The position numbers and the translations under genes are program-made. Shown here piece after piece: positions 50,036-59,314 of a stretch of 64,000 nt of DNA (the stretch's first letter is position 1; each line of letters starts with the position of its first letter). This DNA comes from Aliagarivorans marinus DSM 23064 (GTDB lineage Bacteria; Pseudomonadota; Gammaproteobacteria; Enterobacterales; Celerinatantimonadaceae). Below the pieces are notes generated by a model, which did no database searches, had not been told where the DNA came from, and saw nothing but the letters and a program-made list of their open reading frames with translations. The stretch spans positions 182,971-246,970 of the forward strand of contig NZ_AUBY01000010.1 of the NCBI RefSeq assembly GCF_000429485.1, written 5' to 3'.

Positions 50036-51007
50036 ATGCTACGAAATACGATACAAAAAATGCTTATCAGTGTGTTCTGCCTTGCCATGTTGGTGTGTGG
50101 CCAGGCGTGGGCAAAAACCTACAAGATTGGGGTTTCAGTGCCCACCGCTGACCATGGCTGGACAGGCGGCGTACTATGGTGGGCCAACCGGGCCATCGAT
50201 GACCTGAAAAAAACCGACCAAGACGTAGAGTTCTACCTAGTCTCTGCCAGCTCGGGCGCAGCCCAGGTAGGCGATGTGGAAGACTTGATGATCCGCGGCA
50301 TCGACGCCTTGGTTATCCTGCCACATAACCCCGCCACCCTGCAGAACGTGATTAGCGAAGCCTACGACAGCGGTATCTACACCGTGGTAGTCGACCGCGA
50401 GCTGCCCACTCCAGCGCAAGACGTATTTATCGCTGGCGACAACCCCGGCCTTGGCACCGTAAGTGGCCACTGGCTGGCGGAAGAGATGGGCGGTAAAGGT
50501 AAAGTAGTGGTCATCGAAGGTATGTCGATTCCAATTAACAAAGAGCGGGTTGATGGCTTTAACGAGGTGATCAGCCAGCACAAAGGTATCGAGATCCTCG
50601 ACAGCCAGCCTGCCGATTGGTCAACCCAAAAAGCCTTGGCGGTCATGGAAAACATGCTACAACGCCACCGCCATATCGATGCAGTATGGTGCCAAGACGA
50701 CGACATGCTCAAAGGCGTAATGCAGGCGATTAAAGAGTCTGGCCGCAGCGAAATCAAAACCGTACTCGGCGGCGCCGGCTCTAAAGACATTATGAAGATG
50801 ATCATGGATGGCGACGATGTGGTCCGCGCCACCGTGACCTACCCACCGAATATGGTGGCATCTGGTATCGCACTGGCAGTAAGCGGCATCAAACATGAGA
50901 ACATCGGCAAGATGTACCATTCAGCGCCATCAAGGGTGATCTTGGCTGCCGAGTTAGTGGATAAAAGTAATGCCCAGGACTTTTATGTGCCTGAGGCGAC
51001 GTTCTAG
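50036..51007 (+). CDS. Sugar ABC transporter periplasmic binding protein (RbsB type)
   Basis: 323 aa. Signal peptide 1-26 (cleavage near AWA). The mature protein shows KIGVSVPTADHGWTGGVLWWANR, ALVILPHNPATL, VVDRELPTPAQDVFIAGDN and AVWCQDDDMLKGV, all typical of the ribose/galactose family, with Trp and Asp residues suited to sugar stacking. Ribosome binding site AAAGGAGCG. Last gene of the operon; a good terminator follows. Sugar identity unknown. Confidence 0.93.
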   Translation: MLRNTIQKMLISVFCLAMLVCGQAWAKTYKIGVSVPTADHGWTGGVLWWANRAIDDLKKTDQDVEFYLVSASSGAAQVGDVEDLMIRGIDALVILPHNPATLQNVISEAYDSGIYTVVVDRELPTPAQDVFIAGDNPGLGTVSGHWLAEEMGGKGKVVVIEGMSIPINKERVDGFNEVISQHKGIEILDSQPADWSTQKALAVMENMLQRHRHIDAVWCQDDDMLKGVMQAIKESGRSEIKTVLGGAGSKDIMKMIMDGDDVVRATVTYPPNMVASGIALAVSGIKHENIGKMYHSAPSRVILAAELVDKSNAQDFYVPEATF

Positions 51008-51035
51008 CATGCTTTAGTAACGCTAAAGCAATTGG

Positions 51036-51066
51036 AAAGGCCACGGTAATGCTGTGGCCTTTTTTC
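51036..51066 (+). terminator. Rho-independent terminator of the sugar operon
   Basis: AAAGGCCAC pairs with GTGGCCTTT, followed by a run of Ts. A shorter hairpin (GCTTTAG/CTAAAGC, 51011-51028) precedes it. Confidence 0.9.
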
Positions 51067-51287
51067 GATCTGGCACCTCAGTTAACGCTATGTAAGCGTG
51101 GCTAGATTGAGATTATTCCCCATAACTCATTAGGGGAAATTACACTACCACTGACTACCCAACCAGCCCTTGACGTTTCCATGTATCCACATCAGTGATC
51201 CATCTTTCATGCAATCTTGATAGATGCCATATCTATTAACCGTCTGATTGAAAAGGACTATTTTAGATGTTAACTTCGGAGTCATTA

Positions 51288-51296
51288 GGGGGGGGG
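51288..51296 (+). repeat. Run of nine G residues upstream of accessory genes
   Basis: A homopolymer of nine Gs, 66 bases before the first accessory start codon. Such a tract can slip in replication and, in a promoter region, alter spacing. Confidence 0.75.
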
Positions 51297-51362
51297 TATA
51301 GGAAATTACCCCACGTTAAACATGGAAAATTCCATAGAATAGGACGTTAGGTTAAAGACAAC

Positions 51363-51896
51363 ATGGACGCAAAAGTCGCATTCGAGATTGCACAAGCCGT
51401 TCTACTTTCAGTAGGCGGGGCGAGCATCATTATTCTTGGCCTATCCGCATGGCTCGGTAGAGTGTGGGCCCATCGGCTAATGGAAAATGACCGGGCTAAA
51501 CATCAAACCAAACTTACTGAACTAAGAACTAAGCTCGAAAAAGATGCTGAGCACGGAAATCACTTGCTAAGGCAAAAAATTGACCTCTATAAAGAAGTGG
51601 CCAATCCAGTAATCGAGTTGGTAAGTCAAGCGCTACACCACGGAGCTCTTACTGGTGAAGATCTGAAAGAATTTGATAGCAAGCGCCTAGAAACTACCGC
51701 ACTGCTTGCTATGTTCGCTCCACACACGGTATTTGAAAAGTACAACGATATGATCGACTACATTTACGACTCAGTTGAAGGTAAGCAGCAGTGGACGTTC
51801 AACATGTTCCGAGACAAAGCATTAGTTTTTTTGTCTGAGGTGCGTAGAGATGTAGGTCTATACCAAGATAATGTCACATATGACGGATCAAGATAA
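51363..51896 (+). CDS. Membrane-anchored coiled-coil protein of unknown function
   Basis: 177 aa. One transmembrane helix at about 11-31 (AVLLSVGGASIIILGLSAWL) is followed by LGRVWAHRLMENDRAKHQTKLTELRTKLEKDA, an amphipathic coiled-coil (about 32-75), and a helical C-terminal domain. Proteins with this opening recur as solitary hypothetical genes in accessory regions of many proteobacteria, function unknown. A/T-rich codon use sets it and the next gene apart from the flanking operons. Confidence 0.6.
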   Translation: MDAKVAFEIAQAVLLSVGGASIIILGLSAWLGRVWAHRLMENDRAKHQTKLTELRTKLEKDAEHGNHLLRQKIDLYKEVANPVIELVSQALHHGALTGEDLKEFDSKRLETTALLAMFAPHTVFEKYNDMIDYIYDSVEGKQQWTFNMFRDKALVFLSEVRRDVGLYQDNVTYDGSR

Positions 51897-51969
51897 ACCC
51901 AACAAACACGTTATCTTAGAACCTACGCCTCACCGATTATGTTGGCTTTAAGTGATACATGGAGTTCGG

Positions 51970-52572
51970 ATGAAAGAAATCGAGTTGCCATCAGTACCAA
52001 AATTTATGGTTTCAATGAATAAAGAGACTATGGTTCCTGAGCCCAGTCATGTTCAGGATGGTACACCTTGGTTTAGTTTCGGAAAAATCGATTTTGGTCA
52101 AACAAATGAATTATTGAGCATTGTTAAGTCTAATGGTGCAAAAATTCTCTATGCCACAACTTGGCTGGAGTCACGATTAGAAGAAATATTAATGCAATTC
52201 TTTATGGGTGAAGACGAGTTTACATCAGAAAGAAGCTACTTGTTCAAACATGAAGTTCTTGAATCATCTGGCTTTAGCTTTTCATTTAAAAAAGAGACTT
52301 GTATAAAAATCATCAATCATCTTAATTTATTAAAGGGCAAAAATAAGGATAAGCTTCCAAAACTACTGAAGAATATAATGTCTTGGCGTAATGCATTTGC
52401 TCATGGTACGTTGGGTTATGATGGTGCAAAAGGTTGCTTTATAGATTTCTATCAAGGTGGCCAGCAAAGATTGCTCTTAGATGATGAATTCTGGGTTGAA
52501 TGTGAAAGTACGTTTACTTCAGCGCATGAGTGCATAGATCAAGTATTAAAACAACTCAAACAAAGCACTTAG
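51970..52572 (+). CDS. HEPN-like protein with RX4H motif
   Basis: 200 aa from ATG 51970 (GGAG five bases upstream; a GTG at 51952 is in frame). All-alpha by appearance. SWRNAFAHGTLGYDG (about 140-154) contains the R-x4-H motif of HEPN domains, which are often RNases in toxin-antitoxin or defence systems and are sometimes only scaffolds. No antitoxin of the MNT type accompanies it. The upstream membrane protein is its only neighbour on the island. Family call rests on a short motif plus size and helical content. Confidence 0.6.
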   Translation: MKEIELPSVPKFMVSMNKETMVPEPSHVQDGTPWFSFGKIDFGQTNELLSIVKSNGAKILYATTWLESRLEEILMQFFMGEDEFTSERSYLFKHEVLESSGFSFSFKKETCIKIINHLNLLKGKNKDKLPKLLKNIMSWRNAFAHGTLGYDGAKGCFIDFYQGGQQRLLLDDEFWVECESTFTSAHECIDQVLKQLKQST

Positions 52573-52730
52573 CAAGCAATTCCAAGTGACACCTGCGGCA
52601 CACCTGACAACGAACTCTCAGCGCACCTTTTATCTAGTTTCATGTTAGCGCGACCATGTACAAAACTGCCGCACCCCAGATACAGATCATTCGGCACTGA
52701 CTGAAAACTCAGCTAACCACCCAACAACTA

Positions 52731-53396
52731 CTAATTCGAAATCAACTCAAACGTCACATCCACCTTATCGCTAAAAATAATCTGCGCACCTTGATAGACC
52801 GGTGCATCAGAGGCAGCCAAGGCTTCCATGCGCATCACTGGCACAGGGCCTGCGCTGCGGTAACGGATCTCCTGCACATCGCCTAAGCGGCTTTGGTAGC
52901 CGTTGGCCAGCTGAAGGGCTTTTTGGTAGGAATCATCGATTGCCATGGTGCGTACCTGTTGTTGGTACTCAACGGACTTAGAGCTGGAGTAGCGAAGTGG
53001 GCGGATCTCGCTCACTAGCCCCTTTTTTACGATATCGAGGACAGCGGCCATGCGCGACAGGTCGTCCAGCTCGACGATTACTGAACGTTGGGCGCGATAG
53101 CCGATAAACTGGCGGCTTTTGTCTTGGTAGCGGCTGTCTTGATAAAGCTGTACCTGACTGGCTTCGATACGATCAGAGTCGGTGATCAGCGGCTTAATAT
53201 CTTCCAGCAGAAGCTTTACCCGATGCTCCACTTCGCTCAGTGCAGCACCAGCGCTGTCGCTTAGCTCCGATACCACATACTCAATCTTGACCCGGTCGGC
53301 CTCGACGGCAAGGCGCGCCTCGCCACTGGTATGCAGGCTGGCGGCAAACAGTGGGCTTGATAGCAACAAACCCAGGCTTAGCAGTAACTGTTTCAT
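52731..53396 (-). CDS. SIMPL-domain (DUF541) periplasmic protein
   Basis: 221 aa. Signal peptide 1-18 (cleavage near FAAS). The mature part is the SIMPL domain: LHTSGEARLAVEADRVKIEYVVSE, then the central YRAQRSVIVELDDLSRMAAVLD and ending VYQGAQIIFSDKVDVTFEL. Such proteins relate to oxidative stress and envelope functions in E. coli (YggE). Its ATG overlaps the LapD stop, so it is the last gene of the Lap operon here, an association that is less common. Confidence 0.85.
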   Translation of the reverse strand: MKQLLLSLGLLLSSPLFAASLHTSGEARLAVEADRVKIEYVVSELSDSAGAALSEVEHRVKLLLEDIKPLITDSDRIEASQVQLYQDSRYQDKSRQFIGYRAQRSVIVELDDLSRMAAVLDIVKKGLVSEIRPLRYSSSKSVEYQQQVRTMAIDDSYQKALQLANGYQSRLGDVQEIRYRSAGPVPVMRMEALAASDAPVYQGAQIIFSDKVDVTFELISN

Positions 53397-55315
53397 TATT
53401 TGTCTCCATCAATAGAAAAGGCTTCAGGCGCTGAGATATAGCCCTGATAGCCATCGATAGCCAAGCTGCGCAACTGCTCTAGCTGCGCCTGATCTTCCAC
53501 CCGCTGTGCGATTGTTTGCACCTGCAGGTTGTGGGCAGCACGGCAGATGGCGCTAAGGAAGTGAGCATCGCCTTCATCGCCTAGGGCCAGCGCGGTATAG
53601 GCATAGTCAATCTTCACGTAGTGCGGCTTCACCGTATTGAGATAGCTTAGCGAGTTAAAGTTACGGCCGTAGTGATCGATACCGATCTGATAGCCAAAAT
53701 GATGCAGGCGCTGAATCACATGGTTCAAGCGTGTGTTCTCGCTGCCAAAGGCGGCTTCGGGGAACTCGAAGGCCAACCGTGGGGCAAAGCGTTGGTAGCG
53801 CTCGGCAAAGCGTTGCAGCCACTCCAGGAAGCCCTTATCCACCAAGCTAGACACGCTGGTGTTAATCGCCAGCTTGAGACTATCGTCTTGTTGTAATGCC
53901 AGTATCGCTTGGTCGGCCACCAGCTGGTCGAACTGACCGCCGAGGCGCAGCTGTTCGATCATCGGCATAAACTGCCCGGCCGCATAGCGCTGGGCATCCA
54001 CCTCAATGGTGGTGAACAGCTCATGGTGGAGCACGCTGCCATCGAGCAGGTGTACCGCCTGACGCTTATAGCTAAGCTGCTGCTTATCAAGGCACTCTTC
54101 AATCAAGGCCTTCCACTGGGTGCGCGACAGGCTTGGTTGGGCGCCGGAGGCGAATACCGGCTGGCTGTCATTACGCTCCAACGCCTGCTGCATAGCAGCG
54201 TCGGCACCACCGAGTAGCTCGCCAAGGTTTTGCTCTTGGTCACGTAGCTTCACACCCATGGCGAAGCGGGCGTCTTCGTGACGGGCCAGTTGCAGCAGCT
54301 TCTGCAGACTCTCGGCAAACTCAATAAATTCATCTTGGGTGTAGCCCTGCCCCAATACCGCAAACTCAAGGTTGGCGATGCGCGCCACTTCCAGCCCGGC
54401 GTCTTGCTCGGCCAGTTCGCGCAGCCCAGCGCCTAGGTCTTTTAGGAAGCTGTCGCGGGCTTCAAAGCCTTGCTCGTGATAGATATGGTCGATTAGCGGC
54501 AGTTGAATCAGCGCGATACCACCGCTGCCCTTCTCGGCCAGCCAGTTGGTGCTTTGGTTGATAAAGTGGGCGCGGTTACCAAGGCCTGATGACAGGTCCT
54601 TAAAGGCGCGTTCGCGCAGTGCATGGGCCTCTTTCACCTGCTGCTCGAACTGCTTGGCGATACTGTCGGACATGCTGTTGATGGCCTTCACCACGGTGCG
54701 CAGCTCTGCGGTTTTGGGCAGTGCCAAACGGTGGCCAAACTCGCGCTTACTGACCTCTTTGGCCCGCTGCTCGATCTGCTTCAGCGGCTTGAGCAGGTAT
54801 TGCAGGGCGCGAATAAGCAGCAGCACGGTGATTAGATAACCGACCACAAACAACTTCAGCAGATTGACCAGCACCTGCCATAGCTGCAAGTAAGCGTACC
54901 CTGGATGCCCCACCACTTTCAGCTCGCCGAGCTGCAGCCAGCCGCTGGTCAGCACCTGTTCACTGCCCACCTGCTCGAACAGTTCTAGTGAGGTAAACCA
55001 AGCGGGCACATCGCGTAGCTGGGTCGGGTTGACCCGGTCGATGACGCTGTCGTCTTGATAAAGCGCTAAGCGGATCTGGCGGTAGTAGCCGCTATCGAAC
55101 ATGGCGTTGATCACCGACTCTGCGCCCACTTTGTCTTGCTGCTCAAGGTAGGGTTGCAGCGCCAGCCCAAGGTAGGTGGATGCATTGTTGATATCAGACT
55201 GCTGCTGCTCGCTCAGCACCCGCCGGGCCGCCGAGATCTCCTGGCTAAATACCACCGCCAGCAGCGCACCATAGATAACCAGCACTACAATCAACAACTG
55301 TCGATACAGTGTCAT
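53396..55315 (-). CDS. lapD: LapD-type c-di-GMP receptor (degenerate GGDEF-EAL)
   Basis: 639 aa. Membrane helix 1 (about 7-27), periplasmic sensor (about 28-150), membrane helix 2 (about 151-171), HAMP linker (about 172-225), GGDEF-like domain lacking a GGDEF motif, and EAL-like domain with ELF in place of EAL at the first motif. Loss of catalytic residues fits the receptor role, as in LapD of Pseudomonas. When c-di-GMP is high, the periplasmic part binds LapG and stops adhesin cleavage. Operon position right after lapG supports this. Not a cyclase or phosphodiesterase. Confidence 0.88.
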   Translation of the reverse strand: MTLYRQLLIVVLVIYGALLAVVFSQEISAARRVLSEQQQSDINNASTYLGLALQPYLEQQDKVGAESVINAMFDSGYYRQIRLALYQDDSVIDRVNPTQLRDVPAWFTSLELFEQVGSEQVLTSGWLQLGELKVVGHPGYAYLQLWQVLVNLLKLFVVGYLITVLLLIRALQYLLKPLKQIEQRAKEVSKREFGHRLALPKTAELRTVVKAINSMSDSIAKQFEQQVKEAHALRERAFKDLSSGLGNRAHFINQSTNWLAEKGSGGIALIQLPLIDHIYHEQGFEARDSFLKDLGAGLRELAEQDAGLEVARIANLEFAVLGQGYTQDEFIEFAESLQKLLQLARHEDARFAMGVKLRDQEQNLGELLGGADAAMQQALERNDSQPVFASGAQPSLSRTQWKALIEECLDKQQLSYKRQAVHLLDGSVLHHELFTTIEVDAQRYAAGQFMPMIEQLRLGGQFDQLVADQAILALQQDDSLKLAINTSVSSLVDKGFLEWLQRFAERYQRFAPRLAFEFPEAAFGSENTRLNHVIQRLHHFGYQIGIDHYGRNFNSLSYLNTVKPHYVKIDYAYTALALGDEGDAHFLSAICRAAHNLQVQTIAQRVEDQAQLEQLRSLAIDGYQGYISAPEAFSIDGDK

Positions 55316-55324
55316 GGCGACTCC

Positions 55325-55993
55325 TTAATACTCAAAGTTAGCAATCGGTTTGCGCAATTCATTGAGCCTCCAACGCTCGCGTAGATCGTTCCACAGCTTC
55401 AGGCGAGAGGCCTTGCCAGCCAGCTGACCGCGCCCCTTCTCCTTCATTAACCAAAGGTGTTCACCGTTGAAGCTATAGATGGGCTGCAGGTCACCACGCC
55501 GGCCTGCAGGCAAAATAGTGGGGTTGATATTGTCGAGAATGACCGGCTCTGAAGAGGGCGTGGCATAGTAGGCCACCACCATATGGAACTGTTTGTATTC
55601 CAGCGCGTTAACGTAGACCAGCCGCATCTTGCTGTCGTCGATGCCCAGCTCGCGCAGGGTAAAGTATTTGCCGATGCTGAAATCGTCGCAGTCGCCGGCG
55701 TTGGCACCGAGGAACTCAACCGGGGTGGCCCAGTAATCCTCCTGGCCCCACACATCGATATCATCGAGAAACTGCAGCTGGTTGAAGAAGGCGTTCACCC
55801 GCTCCAGCTTTTCTTGCTCGCTCCAGTCCTGGCCTTCGCTTACCAACTGTCGCCAACTGCGCACCCGCTGCTCGGCGCGCTGGCCATAGAATTCGCGGAC
55901 CTTGGTTGCCATTGCTTCTAGCTCGTCGTCGAGGGCAACCAGCCACAAGGGCCAGCTCACCACCACGACCAGCAACCAGGTCCAGATGCGCAT
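55325..55993 (-). CDS. lapG: LapG-type periplasmic cysteine protease
   Basis: 222 aa. N-terminal signal (WTWLLVVVVSWPLWLVA) and transglutaminase-like protease domain with catalytic C102 (NAGDCDDFS), H137 (KQFHMVV) and D154 (VILDNI). Calcium-binding Asp residues adjoin the cysteine. It cleaves the N-terminal retention module of the large adhesin and releases it from the cell. The protease site in the adhesin is outside the window. Ten bases separate it from lapD. Confidence 0.92.
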   Translation of the reverse strand: MRIWTWLLVVVVSWPLWLVALDDELEAMATKVREFYGQRAEQRVRSWRQLVSEGQDWSEQEKLERVNAFFNQLQFLDDIDVWGQEDYWATPVEFLGANAGDCDDFSIGKYFTLRELGIDDSKMRLVYVNALEYKQFHMVVAYYATPSSEPVILDNINPTILPAGRRGDLQPIYSFNGEHLWLMKEKGRGQLAGKASRLKLWNDLRERWRLNELRKPIANFEY

Positions 55994-55996
55994 TGT

Positions 55997-56602
55997 TTAG
56001 AACTGTCCGAAGTCGTAGACGTTCCAGCGTGGAACGACCTTGCGATACTCCTGCTGCACGAACACCCGCGCTCGACGGTTGGCGGTTTCGCTTTGGGCCA
56101 GCTCTTCATCGTTTAGTGGCTGGCTCTCGCCCAAGGGCAGCAGCTCGATACGTTTCTCGGCGACTTGGTAACGCTCCACCAGCTCGCGCTTGATGTTCTC
56201 AGCGCGGCGCTGGGACAGCGCCAAGTTATAGTCGTTAGTACCCGAGAGGCTGGTGTGCGCCTCAACGGCGATCTCAACCTCTGGGTAACGCTCAAGGTAT
56301 TCGGCCAACACGCCCAGCTGCTGCTGATAACGTTCCACCACAGTGGCGGAGTCGTGCTCGAAGAACACCATTAGCTCGTAGCCATCGGTGTAGATCTGCT
56401 CACGCGAACAGCCATAGTTGTCCACTTCGGCGCGCAGTACCGTGCCCGGACAGACATCGCGGGCGTTGATCACGCCATCAAAGTCTTCATCGTTACGGTC
56501 GTAATCGGCCGGTAGCCCGGAGTACAGATCCAAGTTGTGACTACAGGCGGTTAGCCCCGAGAGCACACTCAGCAGCAGGCTATACTTCAACAACTGCCTC
56601 AT
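55997..56602 (-). CDS. OmpA-family outer-membrane lipoprotein
   Basis: 201 aa. A lipobox LSGLTAC (Cys 20) ends the signal peptide. A thrombospondin-3-like calcium segment (YDRNDEDFDGVINARDVCPGT) is followed by the OmpA peptidoglycan-binding domain (about 75-190): FFEHDSATV, VEAHTSLSGTNDYNLALSQRRAENIKREL and ANRRARVFV. It links outer membrane and peptidoglycan, perhaps near the secretion channel. Same position as in Shewanella bpf loci. Its ATG overlaps the TolC-type stop by four bases. Confidence 0.9.
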   Translation of the reverse strand: MRQLLKYSLLLSVLSGLTACSHNLDLYSGLPADYDRNDEDFDGVINARDVCPGTVLRAEVDNYGCSREQIYTDGYELMVFFEHDSATVVERYQQQLGVLAEYLERYPEVEIAVEAHTSLSGTNDYNLALSQRRAENIKRELVERYQVAEKRIELLPLGESQPLNDEELAQSETANRRARVFVQQEYRKVVPRWNVYDFGQF

Positions 56603-57894
56603 TCAAAGCTCCATTCCTGAGGGCGCTCAACCCGTAACGCTGCCAGCAGCTCACCGGTGGCATTGAGCAGGCGATACTTGGCGCGCAGCTCGTCAAAGTC
56701 GGCTTCGATGTACTCGTTGCGCGCTTCAAACAGCTCGTTCTCGGTGTTCAGCACATCCAACAGGGTACGTTTACCGAGGTTGAACTGCTTTTTGTAGGCT
56801 TCAACGGTGTCGAAGCTAGATTCGACATGGTCTTGTAAGAAGCCTTTTTGCTGCAGCAGTACGTCCCAGGCATTCCAAGCCAGTTGGGTGCCTTCCAAGA
56901 CCTGACGGTGGGCATCTTCGTTGATCGCCTTGGCCTGGTTGATTTGGTAGGCGCTGCGGCGGATCTCGGCGCTATCGCTACCACCACGGAACAGGTTGTA
57001 GCGCATTCTCAGCATGGCGGAGAGCTCGTAGTCTTTGGTGTCGTCACGGGCATCGGGGTTGCGATCCCAGTTTCCATCTAGTTCCACCGCAAACTCGGGG
57101 TAGTAGGTCGATTTCGATACGGTGTGCTGGGCATGAGCCGCCTCGATATCAAACTCGGCCGCTTTGAGCAGCGGGTGATCTTGGCGCGCCTTGTTGATGG
57201 CAGCGTCTAGATCGGCTGGCAGCATATCTAGATCGGCCCCGGGTACAATCAGCTCTTTAGGCAGCTCATTGACCACTCGGATGTACTGGGTGTGGGCGTC
57301 TAACAGGTTGTTCTTCGCCGCCAAGGTGTTGGTGGTAGCACGCGCCACCCGGCCATTGATTTGGGTAAGGTCAGCGCTGGATCCCAGCCCTGAGCTGGTG
57401 CGCTTTTCGATATCGCTTTGAATGCGGCGATGGGTTTCCAGGTTCTGCTCCGCCAGCTCCAAAAGCTGTTGCTGTTTGAGCACCTCCAGATACACCTCAA
57501 CCACCCGCAGGGCGAGGTTCTCCGCGACGTTGTATAGGTTCCACTGCTCGGCACGCGCCTCGTTGGCGGTACGATCCACTTCACCAGACACCGCAAAACC
57601 GCTGAACAACACCTGACGTAGGCTTACGCCAATCTCAGTGGGATTAGCATCGCGGGTGCCTAAGTTGTCTTCAACCTGTTGCCAACCAGCGCCCGCGGTA
57701 AGATCAACCGTTGGAAGGTAACCCCCTTTGGCGCCCCTATACGCCTCGTCACTGGCCTTAAACTGGTTGAAAGAGGCTTGTAACTGGGGATGTTCGGACA
57801 GCACTTTAGCCACCGCTTGCTCCAAAGTATTCTCTGCAGCATAACTGTTGGCGACAAATAAGCTGGCTAACAGCGAAAGGCCTAGCTTGTTCAT
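56599..57894 (-). CDS. TolC-family outer-membrane channel of type I secretion (LapE/AggA)
   Basis: 431 aa. Signal peptide 1-19 (NSYAAE). Two repeated halves of long helices with the TolC pattern: VAKVLSEHPQLQASFNQFKA, IGVSLRQVLFSGFAVSGEVDR, NLALRVVEVYLEVLKQQQLLELAEQN, and NLGKRTLLDVLNTENELFEARNEY near the end. It forms the outer-membrane exit for the adhesin together with LapB and LapC. AggA in Shewanella promotes aggregation and is the closest named relative by position. Confidence 0.92.
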   Translation of the reverse strand: MNKLGLSLLASLFVANSYAAENTLEQAVAKVLSEHPQLQASFNQFKASDEAYRGAKGGYLPTVDLTAGAGWQQVEDNLGTRDANPTEIGVSLRQVLFSGFAVSGEVDRTANEARAEQWNLYNVAENLALRVVEVYLEVLKQQQLLELAEQNLETHRRIQSDIEKRTSSGLGSSADLTQINGRVARATTNTLAAKNNLLDAHTQYIRVVNELPKELIVPGADLDMLPADLDAAINKARQDHPLLKAAEFDIEAAHAQHTVSKSTYYPEFAVELDGNWDRNPDARDDTKDYELSAMLRMRYNLFRGGSDSAEIRRSAYQINQAKAINEDAHRQVLEGTQLAWNAWDVLLQQKGFLQDHVESSFDTVEAYKKQFNLGKRTLLDVLNTENELFEARNEYIEADFDELRAKYRLLNATGELLAALRVERPQEWSFE

Positions 57895-57928
57895 TTACAC
57901 TCCTTGTAATCGCGTCTTGCGATAATAA

Positions 57929-59314
57929 CTATCTTTCTCGTAGCGCAGTTTGCTGCGCTTTGGTTATAGGTTTGAGCAGGTAGTCCAATATGCTCTTTTT
58001 ACCGGTAATGATATCTACATTGGCCAACATGCCGGGAATAATGGCCAGATCTTGATTGTCACCGAGGGCACTTTGCTCGGTTCTGACTTTCACCAGATAG
58101 AAGCTGTTGCCCTCTTCGTCGACGATGGTATCGGCGCTGATTTGCTCCAGCTGTCCGTCTAGCCCGCCGTAGATAGAAAAATCGTAAGCGCTGAATTTAA
58201 CTACAGTTTTAAGCCCCGGCCGTAAAAACGCAATATCTTTTGGTTGAATTTTGGCCTCCACCAAGAGCTTGTCTTCAATCGGTACGATCTCCATAACACT
58301 TAGGCCGGGCTGCACCACCCCGCCCACGGTGTTGAGGTAGATCTTTTTCACCGTACCTTTTACCGGTGACATCAGCAGTGTTCGCTCGACTCGGTCGCGC
58401 AGGCCGACCTGTCCTTCGCTCAGGGCGGAGAGTTCGGCTTGCGCTTCATTGAGTTGCTGGCGAGTCTCGCTTAAAAACGCCAGCGCTTGGTCGCGGCGCT
58501 TGTAGATAGTCTCGGCTATCGCGCTTTCAATTTTCGGTTTCAGCAGGGTCGAGCTGGCAATCTCGCCGCGCAGCTCGTTAGCTTGGCGCTCGAGCTTGAG
58601 TACATCCACCTGCGAGACAATGCCTTCGTCGGCCAAGGGGCGAGTGATACGCAGCTCCTCTTGCACTAAGGCGTAGCTTTGACGCAGGTGATCCACCTTG
58701 GATGCCAGCTCCACCAGCTCTTGCTGACGCTGCTCGATTTGACCGCTGCCAATATTTAGTTGGTTGCTTAGGGTGCGCAGGCGTGCCTCCATCTGCAGGC
58801 GCTGGCGCTGTGCTTCGATGGGGTGTTCGCTTTCAAAAGCCTCGTCAAAACTGAGTGTTCCTGGTACTACCAGGACTTGTTTCTGCCAGTCACTTAATGG
58901 CAGATCCGGCACCACTTGAACGGCACTCAACTCATGATTGAAGCGACCAACATCGCCTTGTAAATCGACGATCCTCTGCCCTCGCTCTAGAAAATCTGAG
59001 CGGAAGCGGGTGTCATCAATCCGTACCAAGGGCTGGCCTTTCTCTACCTGTTCGCCTTCGCTGACCAGCAGTTGCTTGAGGATGCCGCCTTCTAAGCTTT
59101 GCACCACCTGGATCTGCTGGGATGGGATCACCTTGCCAGAACCGACGGTCACCTCGTCGACCTCAGCCAGATGGGCCCAATACAGCGCACAGCCCACAAA
59201 CAAGAAGATCATCCACAGCACCGCACGCGAGCGCCATGGAGTTTTCAGCAAAATGGCGGCATGGATGTCATCGATGTAATCTAAGTCTTTCGCGTTGGGC
59301 TTGCTACGACTCAT
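57929..59314 (-). CDS. lapC: HlyD-type membrane fusion protein of adhesin secretion (LapC)
   Basis: 461 aa. One membrane helix (about 28-50, RAVLWMIFLFVGCALYWAHLAE), the lipoyl/barrel half VTVGSGKVIPSQQIQVVQSLEGGIL, a long coiled-coil hairpin (about 100-300) and the closing barrel VQPGLSVMEIVPIEDKLLVEAKI. It bridges the inner-membrane ABC protein and the outer-membrane channel. Start codon overlaps the lapB stop (ATGA). Confidence 0.93.
   Translation of the reverse strand: MSRSKPNAKDLDYIDDIHAAILLKTPWRSRAVLWMIFLFVGCALYWAHLAEVDEVTVGSGKVIPSQQIQVVQSLEGGILKQLLVSEGEQVEKGQPLVRIDDTRFRSDFLERGQRIVDLQGDVGRFNHELSAVQVVPDLPLSDWQKQVLVVPGTLSFDEAFESEHPIEAQRQRLQMEARLRTLSNQLNIGSGQIEQRQQELVELASKVDHLRQSYALVQEELRITRPLADEGIVSQVDVLKLERQANELRGEIASSTLLKPKIESAIAETIYKRRDQALAFLSETRQQLNEAQAELSALSEGQVGLRDRVERTLLMSPVKGTVKKIYLNTVGGVVQPGLSVMEIVPIEDKLLVEAKIQPKDIAFLRPGLKTVVKFSAYDFSIYGGLDGQLEQISADTIVDEEGNSFYLVKVRTEQSALGDNQDLAIIPGMLANVDIITGKKSILDYLLKPITKAQQTALRER

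Larger units (their letters stand above)
51008..51362. other. Intergenic region before the accessory gene pair
   Basis: 355 bases. Its first 60 bases hold the terminator of the sugar operon. The remainder is A/T-rich and contains a run of nine G residues at 51288-51296 and several short inverted repeats (for example ATGGAA/TTCCAT). No gene recognised. Confidence 0.6.

Noticed and set aside
51880..51950. attC-like ends ACCCAAC...GTTGGCT after the coiled-coil gene, and GTTAGGT before it
   Set aside because: The core boxes fit, but no imperfect stem connects them and the upstream box has no partner. Probably chance.
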